Of a DNA stretch of 64,000 nucleotides, positions 58,040 to 64,000 are shown piece by piece. The stretch is taken from assembly GCA_017993835.1 (NCBI GenBank), contig JAGOLX010000027.1, forward strand, positions 1 through 64,000, in the 5' to 3' direction. The translations under genes were made by a program, and so were the position numbers. Below the pieces are notes generated by a model, which saw only the letters and a list, made by a program, of their open reading frames with translations, made no database searches and was not told the origin of the DNA. The first letter of the stretch is position 1. Each line of letters opens with the position of its first letter. This stretch comes from Phycisphaerae bacterium (GTDB taxonomy: Bacteria; Planctomycetota; Phycisphaerae; Sedimentisphaerales; Anaerobacaceae).

Positions 58040-59227
58040 TTAGCCCAGCCACTTCTCCATGCGATCGAGGCCCTTGGTGATCTGCTGCATCGAGGTCGCG
58101 AAGCTGAGACGCACGTTCTTGTCGCAGCCGAAGGGCAGGCCCGGCACAACGCCCACGGTCCCCTGCTCGAGCAGGGCCTTGGCGAAGTCCATGCTGCCGG
58201 TGACTTTGACGCCGCCGAAGGTCCGGCCGTAATGCGCGGACACGTCGGGGAAGCAGTAGAACGCCCCGGTCGGCTCGGTGCATTCGACGCCCTTCATGGC
58301 CCGCAGACGCTCGGCCATGTACTTGCCACGCTTCTCGAACTCGACGCGCATCTTCTCGATGGTCTCCGCGGACTGGGGTCCCATGGCCGCGATGGCCGCG
58401 TATTGGGCGAACGTGACGGGGTTGCTGGTCATGTGGTCCTGCAGGCGGGACATTGCCTTAATGACGTCGAGCGGGCCCGCGGTGTAGCCGAGCCGCCAGC
58501 CGGTCATCGAGTAGGCCTTGCTCAGACCGTTGAGGGTCAGCGTGCGGTTGTACGCATCGGCGCTCAGGGCCGCGAAGCTGATGAACTTCGTGTCGCCGTA
58601 GATGAGCTTCTCGTAAATCTCATCCGACATGACGACGACGTTCGTGCCTTCGAGCACCTTGGCCAGGGCGCGAAGCTCGTCGGGCGTATAGGTGAACCCG
58701 CCGGGATTGCTGGGCGAGTTGAGGATCAGCATCGCGGTCTTGGGGCCGATCGCCTTCTTCAACTGCTCCGGCGTGATCTTGTAGCTGTTGGCCTTGTCCG
58801 TCTCGAGGACCTTCACGGTCGCACCGGCCAGGGAGGCCGCTTCGGGATAGGTCACCCAGTACGGGGCGGGCAGCAGCAGCTCGTCGCCGGGATCGAGGAC
58901 GGCCTGCATCGCTTCGTAGACCGAGTGTTTGCCGCCGATATTCACGACGATCTGGTCGGCGGTGTACGTGAGCCCGTTGTCCTTCTTGAGCTTGGCGGCG
59001 ATGGCCTCGCGCAGTTCCGGAATGCCCTTGGCAGGGGTATACTTGGTCTTGCCTTCCTTGAGGGCCTTGATCGCGGCTTCCTTGATGTAGTCCGGCGTGT
59101 CGAAGTCGGGCTCTCCGGCGCCGAAACCGACCACATCGATCCCCTGGGCCTTCAGTTCCTTCGCTCGATTCGTGACGGCGAGCGTCGCCGACGGGGCAAC
59201 CGCTTTGGCTCTCTGGCTAACCTTCAT
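58040..59227 (-). CDS. aspC: Aspartate aminotransferase (class I, subgroup I-gamma/AspAT Ib)
   Basis: 395 aa from ATG 59227, behind GGAAAGG. Fold type I PLP enzyme: GFGAGEPDFDTPDYIKEAAIK, GGKHSVYEAMQAVLDPGDELL, NSPSNPGG (usual SPSNPTG), VVVMSDEIYEKLIYGD, and the PLP lysine Lys237 in NGLSKAYSMTGWRLGY. Transfers the amino group between aspartate and 2-oxoglutarate, and possibly other keto acids (prephenate). Sigma70 promoter about 100 bases upstream. REP-rich DNA follows its stop. Confidence 0.92.
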   Translation of the reverse strand: MKVSQRAKAVAPSATLAVTNRAKELKAQGIDVVGFGAGEPDFDTPDYIKEAAIKALKEGKTKYTPAKGIPELREAIAAKLKKDNGLTYTADQIVVNIGGKHSVYEAMQAVLDPGDELLLPAPYWVTYPEAASLAGATVKVLETDKANSYKITPEQLKKAIGPKTAMLILNSPSNPGGFTYTPDELRALAKVLEGTNVVVMSDEIYEKLIYGDTKFISFAALSADAYNRTLTLNGLSKAYSMTGWRLGYTAGPLDVIKAMSRLQDHMTSNPVTFAQYAAIAAMGPQSAETIEKMRVEFEKRGKYMAERLRAMKGVECTEPTGAFYCFPDVSAHYGRTFGGVKVTGSMDFAKALLEQGTVGVVPGLPFGCDKNVRLSFATSMQQITKGLDRMEKWLG

Positions 59228-59330
59228 CTGCGCAAACCTTTCCAATGCGTAGTCTATTGTCTGAAGATGGGACCGGCGACCGCGGGGGCACAAACCCACA
59301 GGCACCAGCCTTCGGACTGAACCAGCGGGA

Positions 59331-59359
59331 TATCTAAGCACAAATCCTCGCCCGGTCAA
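59331..59359 (-). promoter_or_regulatory. Promoter of the aspartate aminotransferase gene
   Basis: Minus-strand TTGACC (59359-59354), 17-base spacer, TAGATA (59336-59331). The leader to ATG 59227 is about 97 bases and has no obvious hairpin or riboswitch. Confidence 0.55.
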
Positions 59360-59547
59360 GAGAATTTGATCTCGCGACGACCCCGGCAGTCCACGCGGGG
59401 AATTGGCGCGTGCAGTCCGGACCGACTGCCGGCCGTCTGCAGGCACCATAACGTCAACCCCTCCCATCTTGGCAGGACGCCAGCAGATTTGGACGGCCAG
59501 GCGGATTCTCGGTTGCCCTCGGCGGCGACAGATGCATTCGTCACTGG

Positions 59548-59645
59548 TGTCACCAGTGTCACCGGAGATTTCCATCCTATTCTATATGGATGCAATTCGA
59601 ATTTCCCAGAGTATCAATGAAGAATTGCTGGTGACACTGGTGACA
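59548..59645. repeat. 16-bp inverted repeat before the GH36 gene
   Basis: TGTCACCAGTGTCACC (59548-59563) pairs perfectly with GGTGACACTGGTGACA (59630-59645), 66 bases apart; each half also contains a CACTGGTG-like short palindrome. The region between the AspC promoter and the GH36 start (59360-59791) has no gene. Confidence 0.6.
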
Positions 59646-59791
59646 AACCATGCCCAGACGCCGGAAAATGGCGGTTACAGTGCTCTCATTGCCCAGGAGA
59701 TGCCTGTTGAGCCCCGCTGGGGATGGCGGTACACTGACGCCAAGCGGTTTCCAGAGAAAGGGGATAGACACATACGAACCTCAGGAGAAAC

Positions 59792-62329
59792 ATGATGATG
59801 TCGCGAATCGGTCTCGACAGCGTCTTTCTGGTGAGCTTGTTCATCGGCGTGGCAACGCAGGCGGTCGTGCCGCAGGCGGAGGAGTTCGGCCTCCGCGGAC
59901 GGTGGATGGACGCACTGACGGATCAACAGCAGGCGGCGCCTCCGTCGCACCTGGAGGTGCTCTATGAGGACGCGTCCGACGGGGTCTCGCGAGGGAAGTC
60001 CTGGCGAGGCACCCCTTACCAGCTTGGCGACAAGACCTATACGAACGGCCTGGCGTTCAACTCCACGAAGCACCTGCTGGTCGTCCTCGACCGTCCGGCC
60101 CAGCGGTTCGTCGCCGACGTCGGGCTGGAGAACAACGACGACACCCAGCGAGGCGCAACGATGGGCAACGGGTCCGTGACATTCCATGTCCTCGTCGAGG
60201 GCAAGGAGGTCCTGGCGACCCCCGTGATGCGCCTGAAGGATGGGGCCCGCGCAATCGATATCCCGCTCAACGGCACCCGCCAATTCGAGATCCGCGTCAA
60301 AGATGGCGGCGACGGACGCGGCTGGGACCAGGCCCTCTGGGCCGACCCGACCGTCAAACTCCAGGACGGCGGCAGCGTCCGGCTCCAGGACCTGCCTCTC
60401 GGAGAGACCGGCGTAAAGACGATCTCCGCGACGGAGCCCCCCTTCTCCTTCGTCTACGATGGCAAATCGTCGAGCGAACTGCTCAAGACCTGGCGTCTCA
60501 GTCGCGACACGAAGAAGCTCGACGCCCAGCGGACGCAACACACGCTCATCTACACCGACCCCGCGACCGGCCTGCAGGTCCGCTGCGTGCTGGTCAAGTA
60601 CAATGACTTCCCCACCACGGAATGGACGCTGTACTTCAAAAACACCGGTTCGACGGACACGCCGATCATCGAGAAGATCCAGGCGCTCGACGTGCAGATT
60701 GGCCGCAGCGGCGATGGCGAGTTCCTCCTTCACCACAACGTGGGCTCGCCCGCCAACGGCAACGACTACGGCCCGCTGGAGACGACGCTCGGTCCCGGCG
60801 TCAGCAAGCACCTGGGCGGCGCCGGCGGCCGACCGACCAATACCGACTGGTCCTACTTCAACCTCGAATGGGGCAACGAAGGCGTCATCGTCTCCGTCGG
60901 CTGGCCCGGCCAATGGGCCGCCGAGTTCGTCCGCGACAAGGCCAAGGGCCTGCACCTGTCCGCCGGCCAGGAACTGACTCATTTCAAGCTGCTTCCCGAC
61001 GAGGAGGTCCGCAGTCCGCTGATCGTCGTGCAGTTCTGGAAGGGCCACTGGGTGGTCGCCCAGAACGTCTGGCGACGCTGGATGATGGCGCACTCGATGC
61101 CCAAGCCCGACGGCGTCCTGCCCCCGGCCAAGCTGTTCGCCTCCAGCTCGCGCCAGTACAACGAGATGATCGACGCCAACGAGGCCAGGCAAATCCTGTT
61201 CATCGACCGCTACCTCGAAGAAGGCATCAAGCTGGACTACTGGTGGATGGACGCGGGCTGGTACGTGCATCACAGCGGCGGATGGCCTCGCGTCGGCACC
61301 TGGGAGGTGGACAAGGCCCGGTTCCCTCGCGGCCTGCGGGCGGTCTCCGACCACGCCCACAGCAAGGGTCTCAAGATCCTCGTCTGGTTCGAGCCGGAAC
61401 GGGTGGCCGCAGGCACCTGGCTGACGGAGAACCACCCCGAGTGGATCTTTGGCGGCGCCAAGGGCGGCCTGCTCAATCTCGGCAACGACCAGGCCAGGCA
61501 GTGGCTCACCGAGCACGTGGACGGCCTGCTGAACTCGCAGGGCATCGACCTGTACCGCCAGGATTTCAACATGGACCCGCTGAACCACTGGCGCAGCGCG
61601 GACGCGCCCGATCGCCAGGGCATCACCGAGATCCGGCACGTCACCGGCTACCTCGCCTATTGGGACGAGCTGCTCCGCCGGCACCCCTCGCTGCTCATCG
61701 ACTCCTGCGCCAGCGGCGGGCGGCGTAACGACGTCGAGACGATGCGCCGGGCGGTGCCCTTGTGGCGAAGCGACTACGCCTACGAGGCCACCGGTCATCA
61801 GTGCATGACGTACGGCCTGTCCATGTGGCTGCCCTACCACGGCACCGGCACGGTCGCCACCCGCAACGCCCCCTACTACGGCAGCGGGCCGACCCCAGTC
61901 GAGCCCTACGCCTTCTGGAGCAACGCGGCGCCGGGTCTGGGTCTCGGCATCGACGTACGTCTGAAGGACCTGGACTACCCGGCGCTGCGACGCCTGATCC
62001 GCCAGTGGCGACAGGTCGCGCCGAACTACTACGGAGACTTCTATCCGCTGACGCCCTGGACCCGCGACAACGGCGCGTGGATGGCGTGGCAATTCGACCG
62101 CCCGGAGGCGGGCGAAGGCCTGGTGCAGGCATTCCGACGGCACGAGAGCATCTACGAAGCCGCCCGCCTGCGCCTGTGGGCTCTGGACACAGCGGCAACG
62201 TACCTGGTGACCAACCTCGCCACGGGCGAGCAGCAATCGCACAGCGGCCGTAACCTGCTCGACCAGGGTCTGCGGATCACCATGTCCGACAGGCCGGACG
62301 CCGCGACCCTGACCTATCGCAGACAGTAA
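59792..62329 (+). CDS. Alpha-galactosidase (GH36/melibiase type) with NPCBM domain
   Basis: 845 aa, signal-like N-terminus (SVFLVSLFIGVATQAVV) behind AGGAGA. N-terminal NPCBM-like beta-sandwich (about 30-205; YTNGLAFNSTKHLLVVLDR, QFEIRVKDGGDG), linker, GH36 N sandwich (HNVGSPANGNDYG), then TIM barrel with LDYWWMDAGWYV, LKILVWFEPERVAAGTWL, LYRQDFNMDP (nucleophile Asp591) and DSCASGGRRNDVE (acid/base candidate Asp647). Retaining exo-alpha-galactosidase acting on galactomannan or raffinose-type oligosaccharides. The Cys-Ala-Ser-Gly-Gly start fits GH36 more than GH27. A C-terminal sandwich ends the protein. Confidence 0.88.
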   Translation: MMMSRIGLDSVFLVSLFIGVATQAVVPQAEEFGLRGRWMDALTDQQQAAPPSHLEVLYEDASDGVSRGKSWRGTPYQLGDKTYTNGLAFNSTKHLLVVLDRPAQRFVADVGLENNDDTQRGATMGNGSVTFHVLVEGKEVLATPVMRLKDGARAIDIPLNGTRQFEIRVKDGGDGRGWDQALWADPTVKLQDGGSVRLQDLPLGETGVKTISATEPPFSFVYDGKSSSELLKTWRLSRDTKKLDAQRTQHTLIYTDPATGLQVRCVLVKYNDFPTTEWTLYFKNTGSTDTPIIEKIQALDVQIGRSGDGEFLLHHNVGSPANGNDYGPLETTLGPGVSKHLGGAGGRPTNTDWSYFNLEWGNEGVIVSVGWPGQWAAEFVRDKAKGLHLSAGQELTHFKLLPDEEVRSPLIVVQFWKGHWVVAQNVWRRWMMAHSMPKPDGVLPPAKLFASSSRQYNEMIDANEARQILFIDRYLEEGIKLDYWWMDAGWYVHHSGGWPRVGTWEVDKARFPRGLRAVSDHAHSKGLKILVWFEPERVAAGTWLTENHPEWIFGGAKGGLLNLGNDQARQWLTEHVDGLLNSQGIDLYRQDFNMDPLNHWRSADAPDRQGITEIRHVTGYLAYWDELLRRHPSLLIDSCASGGRRNDVETMRRAVPLWRSDYAYEATGHQCMTYGLSMWLPYHGTGTVATRNAPYYGSGPTPVEPYAFWSNAAPGLGLGIDVRLKDLDYPALRRLIRQWRQVAPNYYGDFYPLTPWTRDNGAWMAWQFDRPEAGEGLVQAFRRHESIYEAARLRLWALDTAATYLVTNLATGEQQSHSGRNLLDQGLRITMSDRPDAATLTYRRQ

Positions 62330-62364
62330 TGGTCGTCGTGCACGCCGCGTAGATGCGTAGCTGC

Positions 62365-62395
62365 GTAGGATCTTGGTGGGCACAGCCCACCCTAC
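62365..62395. repeat. Short GTAGG-GTGGGC hairpin
   Basis: GTAGGATCTTGGTGGGCACA (start 62365) continues to GCCCACCCTAC at 62395; GGTGGGC/GCCCACC and GTAG/CTAC pair. Related to the 24433-24508 pair. Confidence 0.5.
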
Positions 62396-62400
62396 ACCAG

Positions 62401-62548
62401 GGCGAACGCAAAGTCGCCGGACGAGTCTCACGGATGTCATTGCGAGGAGCATCGCGACGAAGCAATCTCGATTTCCGGCGTGGGAGATTGCTTCGCTGCG
62501 CTCGCAATGACATTCCCGATAACTCTCTGAAACGACTTTGCGTTCGCC
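62401..62548. repeat. 148-bp nested palindrome containing a REPIN-like doublet
   Basis: Outer perfect 16-bp inverted repeat GGCGAACGCAAAGTCG (62401-62416) / CGACTTTGCGTTCGCC (62533-62548) surrounds an inverted pair of GTCATTGCGAG-family REP units (62436-62469 and 62484-62511) separated by 14 bases. The inner units belong to the same family as those bracketing the GIY-YIG gene, 5 kb away. Confidence 0.8.
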
Positions 62549-62570
62549 TTGCCTGGAGCCGAAGGGCTCG

Positions 62571-62599
62571 TTGACAACGGGCCCAACCGCGGCTAGAAT
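62571..62599 (+). promoter_or_regulatory. Consensus sigma70 promoter with start at the next ATG
   Basis: TTGACA (62571-62576), 17-base spacer, TAGAAT (62594-62599). The next base run TACGGAT ends at 62606, and the ATG is at 62607, exactly where transcription would begin (7-8 bases after -10). Confidence 0.75.
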
Positions 62600-62606
62600 T
62601 ACGGAT

Positions 62607-63461
62607 ATGGTTCGTACCTTATTTGTTGTACTGATAGGCCTGGGGCTGATGGTCGGCCCGACCGGGTGCAAGACCAAACCCCAGGCGGAAGAGGAGATCT
62701 GGAGGCAGGTCAAGATCGGAGAACTTGCCCCGCCGCCCGGCGAGCAGCTCTCCACGCCGCAGTTCTTCCCGACCGTCTCGATGGACGTCTATGTCCTGGA
62801 GTTGCCCGCAGACCGGGTCGATCGTCTCGACGATGTTTGGTCACTCCTCTCCGCGGACCCCATCAAGCTCATCAGCTACAATGCCTTCACGGAAAACGCC
62901 TTCCGGATGCGGTACGGTCGAATGGACGTGTGGTCGCAGATCCAGTCGCTGCTCGCGGGAGCGGACGCCCTGAAGGTAGCGACGAACGCCATGGTCCTGC
63001 CGGTCAATGATGTGACGGATCTGCCCGTGGCCCGGTTGCCCGTCGCGAGGGAGATCGCCTTCGTGGACACGAACCTGCTCCGGCAGACCGCTCGCGTCGG
63101 GCCGGGCATCCTGGCGTTGCGCCTGCGTCCCGAGCCGATTCCGTGGGCCCGCGGCGTGCACAAGATCATCGGGTATCCGACGTACGTGGTCCCGACCGCC
63201 AGCACGATCCCCGAGCTGCAGGCGAAGGCACGCGAGAACGAGTATTACTTCGCCCCGGCGGCGTTCGCCGTCCAGATGGCGCCGGGCGACCTGATCGTGA
63301 TCGGGCCGGACAAGTACACGGGCGAACGCCAGACTCTGGGCGGCCTGTTCTTCTCCAAGCCGGAGGGGACCCTGTTCTTCAACCCGACCAGACGGACGCC
63401 GCCCCAGGTCAAGCCCGCCGTCCGCGTCTACGTCCTCATCTGCACCGCCATCAACGATTGA
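62607..63461 (+). CDS. Putative lipoprotein, leaderless transcript likely
   Basis: 284 aa from ATG 62607. A short signal (LFVVLIGLGLMVGPTGC) ends with Cys at position 22 in GPTGC, the likely lipobox. The mature part is mixed alpha/beta with SMDVYVLELPADRVDRLDDV, FTENAFRMRYGRMDVWSQIQ and a C-terminal beta-rich region (GDLIVIGPDKYTGERQTLGG). No ribosome binding site precedes the ATG, but a consensus promoter places its transcription start at the A of the ATG. Function unknown. The DUF362 gene starts 7 bases downstream. Confidence 0.7.
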   Translation: MVRTLFVVLIGLGLMVGPTGCKTKPQAEEEIWRQVKIGELAPPPGEQLSTPQFFPTVSMDVYVLELPADRVDRLDDVWSLLSADPIKLISYNAFTENAFRMRYGRMDVWSQIQSLLAGADALKVATNAMVLPVNDVTDLPVARLPVAREIAFVDTNLLRQTARVGPGILALRLRPEPIPWARGVHKIIGYPTYVVPTASTIPELQAKARENEYYFAPAAFAVQMAPGDLIVIGPDKYTGERQTLGGLFFSKPEGTLFFNPTRRTPPQVKPAVRVYVLICTAIND

Positions 63462-63467
63462 GTCCCT

Positions 63468-64000
63468 ATGCCGCCAGTGAAAGTCGCGCTCTCCCGCTGC
63501 GAGGACTATGAACCTGCCAGGGTCGCGCAAGCCGTCCGACGACAGGTCGATCTCCTCGGCGGCATCGAAGCGTTTGTCAAGCCGGGCGACTCGGTGCTCA
63601 TCAAGCCGAACTTCATCACCCCGCGTTCCCACCATCACGGCGCCGCCCAGACCCACCCGGCAGTGATCCTCGAGCTGGCCCGCCTGCTGAAGGACTGTGG
63701 AGCACGACCCTTCGTCGCCGACTCGCCCGCCTGGGCGGACGTGCACGCCTGCGCCCGCGCGCTGGAATTGACGGAGCCCCTGGAGAAACTGGGCGTTCCG
63801 ATTCGGCAGTTGAACCAGCCCAGGAAGTGCCGGCTCGGACATGGCGGCCCGCGCGTGGGCATCAGTTCCCTCGCACTCGATGCGGACGTCATCATCAACG
63901 TCCCCAAGTTCAAGGCCCATCAGCAACTGACCGCCACCTTCGCGGTCAAGAACCTGTTCGGCTGCGTCAGCGGCAAGCACAAGGCCCTCTGGCACTTCCG
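63468..64000 (+). CDS. DUF362 protein, N-terminal part
   Basis: About 177 residues are visible; the gene runs off the window. The start PVKVALSRCEDYEPARVAQA and the motifs VKPGDSVLIKPNFITPR, VPKFKAHQQLTATFAVKNLF and GKHKALWHF are characteristic of DUF362. Family members often carry a C-terminal 4Fe-4S cluster and are suspected to act in redox or metal-cofactor processes; the function is not established. Starts 7 bases after the lipoprotein stop, so both are probably on one transcript. Confidence 0.85.
   Translation, partial: MPPVKVALSRCEDYEPARVAQAVRRQVDLLGGIEAFVKPGDSVLIKPNFITPRSHHHGAAQTHPAVILELARLLKDCGARPFVADSPAWADVHACARALELTEPLEKLGVPIRQLNQPRKCRLGHGGPRVGISSLALDADVIINVPKFKAHQQLTATFAVKNLFGCVSGKHKALWHF

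Noticed and set aside
59228-59324. A riboswitch in the aminotransferase leader.
   Set aside because: No conserved riboswitch core or clear paired stems could be recognised.
59675-62755. A 1026-codon open frame on the minus strand.
   Set aside because: It lies opposite the GH36 gene and translates the REP region (CHCERSEAIS), a typical spurious reading.

Overview
This 64 kb, GC-rich, densely coding window looks like a chromosomal segment of a heterotrophic Planctomycetota bacterium, most likely class Phycisphaerae or a close relative. That assignment is inference. It rests on an ECF sigma factor fused to a multi-pass membrane domain, a DUF1559-like H-x-G/FLD-type protein, a signal peptidase I with large insertions, a CotH/lamin-tail surface protein, an exosortase-type (PEP-CTERM-like) C-terminus, and a rich set of secreted glycoside hydrolases. 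Most housekeeping promoters I could find are plain sigma70 type (TTGACA-like, 16-18 bp, TATAAT-like).

Layout. 1-4.1 kb: end of pilT, a zinc-ribbon membrane protein, two lipoproteins, a beta-barrel protein and a probably decayed gene. 4.5-7.1 kb (minus): glyS followed by a BrnT-like toxin, a CopG-type antitoxin and a YhcH/DUF386 protein. 7.2-10.1 kb: an unknown small protein and a GH97 glycosidase. 10.2-11.9 kb (minus): HTH/ImmA-IrrE protease with a DUF4411 PIN-like partner. 12.1-14.4 kb: Dabb lipoprotein, rsmD, CCA/poly(A) polymerase. 14.5-18.9 kb: CotH surface protein and exported sorting-signal protein. 19-23.1 kb: repeat-rich spacer, ffh, a small unknown gene, two multi-arm palindromic elements, rpsP, trmD. 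23.2-28.6 kb: DUF1559-like protein, GyrI-like protein, PTS EIIA-like protein, membrane-fused ECF sigma factor, HNH nuclease, cold-shock protein, HU. 28.9-42.8 kb: lepB, GH78, Fe-alcohol dehydrogenase, beta-barrel protein, ferredoxin, wrbA-like gene, response regulator, glycogen phosphorylase, MarC, GH5-like enzyme. 42.8-48.2 kb (minus): PQQ-type propeller, DUF2961/GH172 enzyme with an internal GspG-like module, PqaA-like hydrolase. 48.6-56.1 kb: GT9, Nudix, and an operon of a polytopic membrane protein, a GT2 and a gamma-glutamylcyclotransferase/amidoligase-like fusion. 56.2-59.2 kb: ECF sigma/anti-sigma pair, a GIY-YIG nuclease gene bracketed by inverted REP repeats, aspartate aminotransferase. 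59.8-64 kb: GH36 with NPCBM domain, REP palindrome, probably leaderless lipoprotein gene, DUF362 protein.

The metabolic theme is extracellular and periplasmic plant/algal glycan breakdown (GH97, GH78, GH5-like, GH172, GH36, PqaA-like hydrolase), with intracellular glycogen turnover (glgP) and redox helpers (ferredoxin, WrbA, Fe-ADH). The most unusual signal is the density and diversity of palindromic intergenic elements. At least six families occur. One of them brackets a GIY-YIG nuclease gene in inverted orientation and recurs about 5 kb away as a REPIN-like doublet inside a larger palindrome, which suggests a small mobile system analogous to, but different from, the RAYT/REPIN system.
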